DNA of 12,433 bases from Frankiaceae bacterium (lineage in GTDB: Bacteria > Actinomycetota > Actinomycetes > JAFAQI01). Below, piece by piece: positions 1 to 5,786 of this stretch. The translations under genes and the position numbers were made by a program. The notes beneath the pieces were generated by a model. It was not told the origin of the DNA, made no database searches, and saw only the letters and a program-made list of their open reading frames with translations. The stretch covers positions 1 through 12,433 of the forward strand of contig JAVEEH010000290.1 of the NCBI GenBank assembly GCA_030840545.1, read 5' to 3'. Within the stretch, counting starts at the first letter, position 1, and each line of letters begins with the position of its first letter.

Positions 1-140
1 GGGTGCACGTGAGCGGGGCCGGCACCGCTGGCACGCAGGCGCTCACTGTGAACCGCACCGGCCGGCTGCGGATCACGGTCCCGGTCGGCGCCGGCGGCAA
101 AACGGGCAGCGCAACGGTGACCATCACTCCGGCCGCCTGA
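1..140 (+). CDS. C-terminal end of an unidentified, probably extracytoplasmic protein (partial)
   Basis: The frame is open from the window edge and stops at TGA 138-140, so about 45 residues are visible. They are rich in Thr, Val, Gly and Ala with alternating hydrophobic residues (for example LRITVPVGAGG, then SATVTITPAA at the end). That pattern fits the last strands of a beta-sandwich domain such as those at the C-termini of secreted actinobacterial hydrolases. No catalytic motif is visible and I do not recognise the family. The coding frame is supported by the G/C third-position bias and by the convergent gene that starts its stop codon only 20 bases later. That it is exported is inferred from composition alone. 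Confidence 0.6.
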   Translation, partial: VHVSGAGTAGTQALTVNRTGRLRITVPVGAGGKTGSATVTITPAA

Positions 141-160
141 GCCGAGACCGACTCAGGGGG

Positions 161-601
161 TCAAGAAGCGGGAGCCGGCGCTACGGCTCCCGCGAGTGCG
201 GCGGCCGCCGTCGTCGGCCACGACGGCAGCGAGGCGAGCCGGGCCATCACGTCTCCACCGGCGGACTCGCTGAGGTCAAAGGGCACGAGCAGCAGGGTCA
301 CCCGGTCGAAGGTGCCCCGGCCGAGAGTGACGATGGCGGGATCGATGGAGTGGAACCAGCCCACCCGCACGATCCGGTCGGCCAGCCGGAGTCGTCGAGG
401 GTGATCTCCGGTCCAGGCATCCATGTTGAGCGAGACACGGGTGATGGCGCCGCCCACGTGTTCGCTGACTGCCGGCACCAGGTCGCGCAGCTCGCGCGCG
501 GCGTCCCCGCTGCGCGGCCACCAGGCGCCCTCGAACCCGGCTGCAGACGCAGGCGCCCAGAGCAACCGGCCGACGGCGGCGTCGAGGACGGCACTGGTCA
601 C
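161..601 (-). CDS. DUF5994 family protein
   Basis: A 146-residue protein of unknown biochemical role. Recognition rests on a set of motifs I associate with the actinobacterial DUF5994 family: RLLWAP near residue 12, GAWWPRS at 25-31, NMDAW at 59-63, and WFHSIDP at 82-88, followed by a hydrophobic strand (VTLLLVPFD, about 101-109) and an Ala/Pro-rich tail. No signal peptide or membrane segment is seen, so it is probably cytoplasmic. I chose the GTG at 601 because it overlaps the TGA of the preceding cistron as GTGA, the same arrangement used one gene upstream. An ATG at 640 would add 13 residues and overlap the previous gene by 43 bases. It is the last of three coupled minus-strand cistrons. 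No function is assigned. Confidence 0.85.
   Translation of the reverse strand: MTSAVLDAAVGRLLWAPASAAGFEGAWWPRSGDAARELRDLVPAVSEHVGGAITRVSLNMDAWTGDHPRRLRLADRIVRVGWFHSIDPAIVTLGRGTFDRVTLLLVPFDLSESAGGDVMARLASLPSWPTTAAAALAGAVAPAPAS
168..193. terminator. Perfect 10-bp inverted repeat, candidate bidirectional terminator
   Basis: GCGGGAGCCG (168-177) and CGGCTCCCGC (184-193) are exact reverse complements around a six-base loop. The hairpin starts 28 bases after the stop of the plus-strand gene and overlaps the last codons of the minus-strand DUF5994 gene, which is where two convergent transcripts must end. There is no clear U-tract, which is common in GC-rich actinomycetes. The termination role is inferred. 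Confidence 0.5.
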
Positions 602-771
602 GACTGCCGCACGTGCTTCGGCCCGCTCGAACAGATGCATCCGCGTTCCAGCGCGCCGGCTGCCGTCGCCAGGCAGAAGCGGGAGGCGATGGGGTCATGG
701 CGGGCCAGGGCGTGGCCGCATTCACACTGCCCGGCGGGCGGAGCCTGCAGACGCAACGGCGACACCGTCAC
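598..771 (-). CDS. Small Cys/His-rich protein, probable zinc binder
   Basis: This 57-residue protein has a dense set of possible metal ligands: Cys16, Cys18, His20, His25, Cys33, Cys45 and Cys47, arranged as CxCGH-x4-HD-x6-FC-x11-CIC. The spacing looks like a small structural zinc site or two half-sites. I have an impression of similar short actinobacterial proteins but cannot name a family. The start is GTG 771, which overlaps the TGA of the upstream Cys-rich gene (GTGA at 771-768). A GAGCAGG-like ribosome site lies just upstream, inside that gene. An upstream GTG at 852 is open but would overlap the neighbour by 85 bases. The gene's own stop overlaps the likely GTG of the DUF5994 gene, so the three are probably translated together. 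Confidence 0.62.
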   Translation of the reverse strand: MTVSPLRLQAPPAGQCECGHALARHDPIASRFCLATAAGALERGCICSSGPKHVRQS

Positions 772-974
772 GAGGTCGCCTGCTCCGGCGTTTGGATCCA
801 GCGCTGCCACGTCGTTGCGGCGAGCGTCACCCGGCGATGACAGTCCGGACACGGCGCGGAGAGCAGCCGCTTGGCCGCCGACCAGTAGGTGAAGGACTCG
901 GCCGGGATGGGCGACCGGCAGTAGGCGCAGGGCACGGCCGGAACGAGGTCATCCACGGTCGCAGGTTGGGTCAT
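768..974 (-). CDS. Small zinc-ribbon-like protein with two CxxC knuckles
   Basis: A 68-residue protein with two paired-cysteine motifs, Cys16-x2-Cys19 (PCAYC) and Cys42-x2-Cys45 (PCPDCHR), separated by 22 residues. This is the usual layout of a four-Cys zinc ribbon. The ATG at 974 was chosen over an open extension to 1076 because it has a GGAGG ribosome site (complement of 986-990) 11 bases upstream and a normal N-terminus, while the extension reads like non-coding sequence. It heads a three-cistron unit with the next small Cys-rich gene and DUF5994. Its leader can form a hairpin beside the start codon (978-1014). Zinc binding is inferred from the motifs; a nucleic-acid or protein partner is unknown. 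Confidence 0.6.
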   Translation of the reverse strand: MTQPATVDDLVPAVPCAYCRSPIPAESFTYWSAAKRLLSAPCPDCHRRVTLAATTWQRWIQTPEQATS

Positions 975-977
975 CGG

Positions 978-1014
978 CCTCGCCGCCTCCGGAAGGAAGT
1001 CACGAGCGGCGAGG
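978..1014 (-). promoter_or_regulatory. Leader hairpin next to the start of the zinc-ribbon gene
   Basis: CCTCGCCGC (978-986) and GCGGCGAGG (1006-1014) are exact reverse complements with a 19-base loop. In the minus-strand transcript the hairpin ends three bases before the ATG at 974. The GGAGG site (complement of 986-990) lies mostly in the loop, and an alternative GCGAGG sits inside the stem. This could control translation or be a DNA operator. Neither role is proven. Confidence 0.35.
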
Positions 1015-1050
1015 GAGCACAAGGTCCGGACAGATCCAGGCGCGCTGAGG

Positions 1051-1070
1051 GTTCGAGTGTCGCACGGAAC
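1051..1070. promoter_or_regulatory. Imperfect dyad in the divergent promoter region
   Basis: GTTCGAGTGTCGCACGGAAC reads as GTTC-2-GTG-3-CAC-1-GAAC, an imperfect 20-base dyad. It lies in the 211-base gap between the minus-strand zinc-ribbon operon and the plus-strand desaturase, the only long intergenic stretch in the window. The same gap holds a TAGCGT that could be a -10 element (1104-1109), CCGAATCGG (1085-1093) and AGCCTGAGGCT (1124-1134). No good -35 box is visible. A role as regulator binding site is a guess from symmetry and position. Confidence 0.25.
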
Positions 1071-1185
1071 AGCCACTCGGGATACCGAATCGGCGATCAG
1101 GCGTAGCGTGAGGTCGTTCCGCGAGCCTGAGGCTGTCCAGCCCTCTGCATTCCTCGGCCCGTCCGCACTGGAGACGGGTTCGACG

Positions 1186-2235
1186 ATGAATGCACCGACG
1201 GCGACGACGCCCTACGACCGGCAGACCAGCGACTACGGAACGTTACTGGCCGAGGTGCGGCGGGCTCGGCTGCTCGACCGGTCAGGCTTCGCCTACCTCC
1301 CCCGCGGCATCGCCATCTCAGCGATGCTGATCGCCGGCCTGGCGGCTTTCCTCTTCCTGGGCAACTCCTGGTGGCAGCTCGCCATCGCGTCCTACTTCGC
1401 CGTGGCGTTCACCCAGCTCGGCTTCCTCGGGCATGACGCCGGACATCAGCAGATCTTCCGCAGCAAACGACGCAACGACCGCCTCGGCCTGCTGCTGTCC
1501 AACCTCGGCGTCGGCCTCAGCTATGGCTGGTGGGTGGACAAGCACAACCGTCACCATCGCCACCCCAACGAGGTCGGCAGCGACCCCGACGTGCAGCGCA
1601 ACGTCCTCGCCTGGACCCCCTCCCAGGCGGACAGCCAGCGTGGCCCGCTGCGCTTCGTGGCACGGCACCAGGCGGCGTTCTTCTTTCCGCTGTTGCTGCT
1701 GGAGGCGTGGAACCTTCATGTCGGGAGCGTGCGCACGCTGCTCGTCCGACCGCGCGAGCGCCTGGTCGAGATCGCCTTGCTCACCGTGCACGCAGGCGGC
1801 TGTCTCGCGCTGTTGCTCGTCGTCCTCTCGCCGCTGAAGGCGTTGGCATTTGTCGCCGTCCAGCAGTCGTTGTTCGGCCTCTATCTAGGCTGCAGCTTCG
1901 CGCCCAACCACAAAGGCATGCAGATCCTCGAAGGTGCCTCTGCCGCGGATTTCCTGCGCCGGCAGGTGCTCACCTCGCGCAACGTCACGGGTGGCCGCGC
2001 GACCGCCGCGATGCTGGGCGGGTTGAACTACCAGATCGAGCACCACCTCTTCCCCAGCATGCCGAGCCACAACCTGCGCCGGTGCCAACCGCTGGTGAAG
2101 GCGTTCTGTGCCGCGCACGACGTGGCCTACTGCGAGACGAGCCTCATCGAGTCTTACGCGCGGGTGCTGCGCTATCTGCACGGCGTGCGCCCGGTCGAGC
2201 GGCTGCTGCCGCTTCCGTCAGGCGCGGATGCGTAG
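1186..2235 (+). CDS. Membrane fatty acid desaturase
   Basis: A 349-residue membrane-bound di-iron desaturase that would introduce a double bond into an acyl chain. It shows the three histidine boxes of the family: HDAGH at 83-87, HNRHH at 120-124, and QIEHH at 283-287 within the YQIEHHLFP signature, which resembles the delta-6-like acyl-lipid desaturases (cd03506 type). Hydrophobic segments lie at about 41-58, 64-82, 165-178 and 193-235. The ATG at 1186 gives a family-typical N-terminus and has a GGAG 12 bases upstream. An upstream ATG at 1057 is open but reads as leader. Leu20 is encoded by TTA, very rare here. Regiochemistry, substrate (acyl-CoA or lipid) and electron donor cannot be told. 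Its 3' end overlaps the convergent P450 gene by 18 bases. Confidence 0.93.
   Translation: MNAPTATTPYDRQTSDYGTLLAEVRRARLLDRSGFAYLPRGIAISAMLIAGLAAFLFLGNSWWQLAIASYFAVAFTQLGFLGHDAGHQQIFRSKRRNDRLGLLLSNLGVGLSYGWWVDKHNRHHRHPNEVGSDPDVQRNVLAWTPSQADSQRGPLRFVARHQAAFFFPLLLLEAWNLHVGSVRTLLVRPRERLVEIALLTVHAGGCLALLLVVLSPLKALAFVAVQQSLFGLYLGCSFAPNHKGMQILEGASAADFLRRQVLTSRNVTGGRATAAMLGGLNYQIEHHLFPSMPSHNLRRCQPLVKAFCAAHDVAYCETSLIESYARVLRYLHGVRPVERLLPLPSGADA
1243..1245 (+). other. TTA leucine codon, residue 20 of the desaturase
   Basis: The codon is in frame (ACG TTA CTG). It is the only in-frame TTA I found on scanning the genes of this window. In Streptomyces and relatives TTA needs the bldA tRNA and can delay translation; whether that applies in this organism is unknown. 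Confidence 0.6.
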
Positions 2236-2264
2236 CGGTAGCGCCCGCGGTCCGCGCACCTGAC
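2217..2264. terminator. Inverted repeat across the overlapping desaturase and P450 stops
   Basis: GTCAG+GCGCGGA (2217-2228) pairs with TCCGCGC-AC-CTGAC (2251-2264): 12 base pairs with a two-base bulge and a 22-base loop. It spans the P450 stop (2218-2220) and the desaturase stop (2233-2235), so it could end both transcripts. No U-tract is seen, and the function is inferred. Confidence 0.4.
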
Positions 2265-3420
2265 CCTCCGACCAACGCACCGCGTCGGCGTCGGCCAGCT
2301 CGAAGTCGGGGTAGGCGGCGAGCCAGGTCTGCAACGCGACGGTGAGCTCCATCCGAGCCAGGTGCGACCCGACGCATCGGTGAATCCCGACACCGAACGC
2401 CAGATGGCGGTTGACCTCTCGATCGAGCACCACATCGTCAGCATCGGCGAAAGCCGCCGGGTCGCGGTTGGCGGACGGGAACGGCAGCAGCACCCAATCA
2501 TCGGCCTTCATCGGGCACCCGTTCCAGTCCATGTCCTCCTTGACCAGCCGCGCCATCGTCACCGGTGCATAGGCGCGAAGCAGCTCTTCGATGGCCTTCG
2601 GCATGAGCTCCGGCTCCGCGACCAGCCGGTCGCGGTCGGCGGGTGTGCGGGCGAGATGCCAGATCGAGGCACCGATCGCACTCCAGGTCGTGTCGATGCC
2701 GGCGATGAGCAGCAGCGCGATGGTGCGCGCGACCTCGAACACGTCGAGCTTTCGCCCGTCGACCTCTGAGTCGAGCAGCAGGCTGATGAGATCGTTCTGC
2801 GGCGCGTCGGCGTGCGCCGTGATGTGCCCTTGCAGATAGTCGAACAGCGGCACCATGCCGGCGACCCGTTCCTCGATGGGCAGTGACACGCCTTCGAGCA
2901 CATGGTGGACGAACCGGCGGAACATATCGGCGTCGGACTCGGGCAGGCCGAGCATGTTCGCGATGACCCGCACCGGGATGTGTTGCGCATAGTCGGCGGC
3001 CGCGTCGACGACGTCGCGGCCGCGCAGCTGCTCGACCAGCTCCTCGCAGTAGGCCCGGGTCGACGGCTCGAGCGCGGCGATGGCGCGCGGGGAGAACACC
3101 GGCAACAGAACCTTGCGCGCCTGCTTGTGGAACGGCGGGTCGGAGGAGATCGGCGGCGCGGTGCCGACCGGCGCGAGCTCGATCGGCGCGCGGAACTTGC
3201 TGACCACAACACTGCGGGAGCTGAAGCGCTCGGTGTCATAGGCGATGGCAACGACGTCCTCGTGCCGGGTTGGCAGCCATACGCCCCCGTATCGCTCCGA
3301 GTGAGCGACCGGGCAGGTCGACCTCAGCTCGTCCCAGATCGCATACGGGTCAGCCGCCCACACCTCGTCGGTGTGGTCGAAGTCCTTCGCCCAGTCGGCA
3401 ACGCGGTCGTGCAGACCCAT
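2218..3420 (-). CDS. Cytochrome P450
   Basis: A 400-residue soluble bacterial class I P450, a heme monooxygenase that uses O2 and two electrons to oxidise an organic substrate. The I-helix oxygen-activation motif is AGIDTT at 240-245, the K-helix ExxR is Glu279 to Arg282, and the heme loop is FGVGIHRCVG with the thiolate ligand Cys349. Length is normal for the family and no N-terminal membrane anchor is present. The ATG at 3420-3418 overlaps the ferredoxin TGA (TGATG), so P450 is translated just after its likely electron donor. Substrate is not predictable from sequence. The desaturase next door is convergent, so a shared lipid pathway is possible but not shown. Subfamily number is not assigned. 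Confidence 0.96.
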   Translation of the reverse strand: MGLHDRVADWAKDFDHTDEVWAADPYAIWDELRSTCPVAHSERYGGVWLPTRHEDVVAIAYDTERFSSRSVVVSKFRAPIELAPVGTAPPISSDPPFHKQARKVLLPVFSPRAIAALEPSTRAYCEELVEQLRGRDVVDAAADYAQHIPVRVIANMLGLPESDADMFRRFVHHVLEGVSLPIEERVAGMVPLFDYLQGHITAHADAPQNDLISLLLDSEVDGRKLDVFEVARTIALLLIAGIDTTWSAIGASIWHLARTPADRDRLVAEPELMPKAIEELLRAYAPVTMARLVKEDMDWNGCPMKADDWVLLPFPSANRDPAAFADADDVVLDREVNRHLAFGVGIHRCVGSHLARMELTVALQTWLAAYPDFELADADAVRWSEGQVRGPRALPLRIRA

Positions 3421-3623
3421 CAGCTCGTCTCCTCCATGGCGACTGCCCCTTCGGGACAGTTGGCGACCGCAAGCTGGGCCTGATGCTCAAGGCCGGCCGG
3501 CACCGGCCCGGCGCCGATCTCACGCCCATTGCCGAGGTCGTCCGCGGCGAACAGCTCCGGCGCGGCGAGATAACAGCGGCCATGACCCTGGCACCGGTCC
3601 TGGTCGACATGGACCTTCATCAT
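3420..3623 (-). CDS. [3Fe-4S] ferredoxin, partner of the P450
   Basis: A 67-residue ferredoxin that passes single electrons from a reductase to the P450. The cluster ligands are Cys11 and Cys17 in RCQGHGRC and Cys56 in NCPEGA. His14 stands where a four-cluster ferredoxin would have another Cys, the CxxHxxC arrangement of P450-linked [3Fe-4S] ferredoxins in mycobacteria and other actinomycetes. Length is normal. Two adjacent Met codons begin the protein (3623 or 3620); I use the first, which has an AGGG nine bases upstream. The frame stays open to 3914, but the extra part is Arg/Ala-rich and overlaps the lipoprotein gene. It is first in a two-gene unit and overlaps the P450 start by one base. 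No ferredoxin reductase is in the window. Confidence 0.93.
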   Translation of the reverse strand: MMKVHVDQDRCQGHGRCYLAAPELFAADDLGNGREIGAGPVPAGLEHQAQLAVANCPEGAVAMEETS

Positions 3624-3642
3624 CGCCGACACCCTATTCGCG

Positions 3643-3671
3643 GCCGCGGGATACCGGGCACCTCCCGCGGC
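3643..3671. promoter_or_regulatory. Perfect 9-bp inverted repeat in the P450/transporter divergent promoter
   Basis: GCCGCGGGA (3643-3651) and TCCCGCGGC (3663-3671) are exact reverse complements with an 11-base spacer. They sit in the middle of the 92-base gap between the ferredoxin start (3623, minus) and the lipoprotein start (3716, plus). The half-sites are about 20 bases centre to centre, two helical turns, as expected for a dimeric regulator. An operator role is inferred. Confidence 0.4.
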
Positions 3672-3684
3672 GTGGGCCCGGACT

Positions 3685-3698
3685 GTTCGCGAATGAAC
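3685..3698. promoter_or_regulatory. Palindrome GTTC-N6-GAAC with TTCGCGAA core
   Basis: GTTCGCGAATGAAC contains the perfect palindrome TTCGCGAA (3686-3693). It ends 17 bases before the lipoprotein GTG and could be an operator for the five-gene transporter operon. Only symmetry and position support it. Confidence 0.3.
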
Positions 3699-3715
3699 GG
3701 GGTAACCAGGTTTGC

Positions 3716-4162
3716 GTGGGCACCCGGTCAGTGGTCGGCTGGCTTGCGTTGCTGGTCGTCTCGGCGGCGGCCTGTGCGGGGCCCTCCGGCACCACGGACG
3801 ACTTCCGGCACAAAGTCTCGCGCACCGCCGCCAGCATCGACAGTGACGTTCAGACCGCGCTGCTGACCGCGCAGCTGGCCCTGCGCGAGCGGCTGGCCCT
3901 GCCCTACGCCGCAACGACCATCAGCCAGGTCGAGGATGACGCGACATCGGCGCAGAGCACGCTCGACACGAGGCAGCCACCGACTACCGCCGCGCATGAC
4001 CTTCTGCAGCACGCCGACACGGTCCTGCAACCCGCGATCAGCGCGCTCACCGACACCCGCATCGCCCTGCGCGCTCGCAACATCGACCAGCTGCCCGCAC
4101 TGATCCGCCGGCTGCAAGGGGCGAACCACGACCTCGAGCAGCTCTACCAGGCCGTCTCGTGA
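3716..4162 (+). CDS. Small helical lipoprotein, first gene of the NRAMP-like operon
   Basis: A 148-residue protein with a lipoprotein-like signal: Arg4, a hydrophobic stretch at 6-19, and SAAAC with Cys20 as the probable lipidated residue (position -3 is Ala, so the lipobox is imperfect). The mature part is mostly predicted helix with many Ala, Leu, Gln and Asp, and looks like a small helical bundle outside the membrane. The GTG at 3716 has AGG about six bases upstream; a GTG at 3731 is the alternative, leaving almost no charged N-region. The stop overlaps the transporter start as GTGA (4159-4162). I do not recognise a family. Coupling to the transporter suggests an extracytoplasmic accessory or sensing role, which is inference. 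Confidence 0.78.
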   Translation: MGTRSVVGWLALLVVSAAACAGPSGTTDDFRHKVSRTAASIDSDVQTALLTAQLALRERLALPYAATTISQVEDDATSAQSTLDTRQPPTTAAHDLLQHADTVLQPAISALTDTRIALRARNIDQLPALIRRLQGANHDLEQLYQAVS

Positions 4163-5388
4163 GCAAGCTGGCCTCGATCACGCTCGGGATCCTGACGGCG
4201 ATCGGTGGCTTCCTCGACATCGGAGAGCTGGTCACCGGCTCACTCACCGGCGCCCGGTTCGGGATGTCCCTGGCTTGGGTCGTCGTGCTCGGAGTGGCCG
4301 CGATCATGCTCTACGCCGACATGTCCGGCCGGATCGCCGCCATCACCGGGCGGGCCGTCTTCGACATCGTGCGCGAACGGCTGGGGCCGCGCGCCGGTCT
4401 GGTCAACCTGGTCGCCTCGTTCCTCATCAACTTCCTGACCCTCGCCGCCGAGATCGGCGGTGTCGCGCTGGCGCTCGATCTCGCGAGCGACGTGAGCTAC
4501 CTCCTGTGGGTGCCGCTCGTCTCGTTGCTGGCCTGGGTCGTCATCTGGCGGCTGCCCTACCAGGCGATGGAACGCGTCTACGGGCTGATGGGGCTCGCTC
4601 TCATCGTCTTCGTCGTCGCGCTCGTCAAGCTGCACCCAAGCTGGAGCGGGCTGTGGCACGGGGCGAGCCACCCGACCGTGCCAACGGGCGAAGGACATCC
4701 GACCTGGTTCTACTACGCGATCGCGTTGTTCGGAGCCGCGATCACGCCGTACGAGGTGTTCTTCTTCTCCTCCGGCGCGATCGAAGAGGGCTGGACACGC
4801 AAGGACCTCGCCGAGTCGCGCGCCAACATCCTGGTCGGGTTCCCGCTCGGCGGCGCGCTCACGATCGCCTGGATGGCGCTCGCGGCGGTCGTGCTGCAGC
4901 CCCGCGGCATCTCCGTCGACCATCTCGGCCAGGCGGGGCTGCCCGTCGCCTTCGCGTTGGGCAAGGTCGGCGTCGCCTTCATGCTCGTCGGGTTCTTCGC
5001 GGCGACCTTCGGCGCCGCGATGGAGGTGACGTTGTCCTCCGGCTACATCCTTGGCCAATACCTCGGGTGGTCCTGGGGCAAGAAGCTGCGACCACGCGAG
5101 GCCCCGAGGTTCTACGCCGTCTGCCTGCTCGTCCTGTTCGGCGCGACGGGGCTCGTGCTGACGACCATTGACCCGGTCAAGCTGACCGAGTACGCGGTCG
5201 TCCTGTCGGCCGTCGCGCTGCCGCTCACCTACTTTCCGATCCTCGTCGTGGCCAATGACCGCACCTATCTCGGCGACGATGTGAACAGCTGGTGGATGAA
5301 CCTGCTCGGCACCGGATTCCTCGTCGTGATCGTCGTCGCGTCCGCGGCAGCGATTCCGCTGATGATCGCCACGAAGGCGGGGTTGTAG
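4159..5388 (+). CDS. Atypical NRAMP-family membrane transporter
   Basis: A 409-residue polytopic membrane protein with about eleven hydrophobic helices and the NRAMP (SLC11, LeuT-fold) layout, a family that usually imports Mn2+ or Fe2+ with protons. The unwound helix 1 site, normally DPGN, reads Asp20-Ile-Gly-Glu23 (FLDIGELVTGS). The helix 6 site, normally with MPH, reads Thr196-Pro-Tyr-Glu199 (AAITPYEVFF). So the metal-binding Asn and Met are missing, while Asp20 is kept and two acidic residues are gained. Canonical Mn/Fe selectivity is therefore doubtful; Mg2+, another cation or another solute are options. The start is GTG 4159, overlapping the lipoprotein stop, and the first PRC gene begins two bases after this gene ends. 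Fold confidence is high, substrate unknown. Confidence 0.88.
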   Translation: MSKLASITLGILTAIGGFLDIGELVTGSLTGARFGMSLAWVVVLGVAAIMLYADMSGRIAAITGRAVFDIVRERLGPRAGLVNLVASFLINFLTLAAEIGGVALALDLASDVSYLLWVPLVSLLAWVVIWRLPYQAMERVYGLMGLALIVFVVALVKLHPSWSGLWHGASHPTVPTGEGHPTWFYYAIALFGAAITPYEVFFFSSGAIEEGWTRKDLAESRANILVGFPLGGALTIAWMALAAVVLQPRGISVDHLGQAGLPVAFALGKVGVAFMLVGFFAATFGAAMEVTLSSGYILGQYLGWSWGKKLRPREAPRFYAVCLLVLFGATGLVLTTIDPVKLTEYAVVLSAVALPLTYFPILVVANDRTYLGDDVNSWWMNLLGTGFLVVIVVASAAAIPLMIATKAGL

Positions 5389-5390
5389 CG

Positions 5391-5786
5391 ATGACCATGC
5401 CGCCGACCATTGATATCGGCCGAGCTCTCCTCGACCGGCTGGTCACGGACGTCGACGGTCGGCCGTTGGGCCGCGTGGACGACATCGAGCTCCGGACCCC
5501 AGAGGCGGGAGGTCCGCCGGTGATCGAGGCGATCCTCTGCGGACCGATGGCGTTGGGGCCGCGGCTCGGTGGCCGGGTCGGCACGTGGTGGCTGTCGGTC
5601 GGCCGCCGGCTCAGACCGGAGTCGAACCCGGAGCCGGTGCGGATTCCGCTGGCGCTGGTCACGGAGCTGCGTCCGGGTGAAGTCCGACTGAGCATCAGCC
5701 GCGACGACGCCGGAACTCTTCAGCTTCGTGACTGGGTCCTGGACAAGCTGATCGCGCCGCTGCCCGGTTCCGGGGTGGCGACATGA
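5391..5786 (+). CDS. PRC-barrel-like protein 1
   Basis: A 131-residue soluble protein. Residues about 8-35 (LLDRLVTDVDGRPLGRVDDIEL) read like the opening strands of a PRC-barrel, a small beta-barrel found in the photosynthetic reaction centre H subunit and in RimM, usually mediating protein contacts. A second strand cluster, RIPLALVTELRPGEVRLSI, lies at about 85-103 and the end is a helix (LRDWVLDKLIAPL). No signal peptide is seen. The ATG at 5391 follows the transporter stop by two bases and has a G-rich site just upstream; ATG 5397 is possible. The stop overlaps the next start as ATGA. Likely role, by context, is a cytoplasmic partner of the transporter; this is inferred. Confidence 0.75.
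   Translation: MTMPPTIDIGRALLDRLVTDVDGRPLGRVDDIELRTPEAGGPPVIEAILCGPMALGPRLGGRVGTWWLSVGRRLRPESNPEPVRIPLALVTELRPGEVRLSISRDDAGTLQLRDWVLDKLIAPLPGSGVAT

Noticed and set aside
1057..1185. Longer start for the desaturase
   Set aside because: The added 43 residues show no conserved pattern and would consume the divergent promoter region. ATG 1186 has a ribosome site.
1530..2345. Open frame of 271 codons in a second plus frame
   Set aside because: It overlaps the desaturase, which has all three histidine boxes, and is Arg/Ala/Pro-rich throughout.
3685..3698. SOS (LexA) box
   Set aside because: Actinobacterial LexA sites are GAAC-N4-GTTC. Here the half-sites are in the opposite order (GTTC then GAAC), so the match fails.
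3624..3914. Longer start for the ferredoxin
   Set aside because: The added 97 residues are low-complexity Arg/Ala and would overlap the lipoprotein gene. Ferredoxins of this class are about 65 residues.
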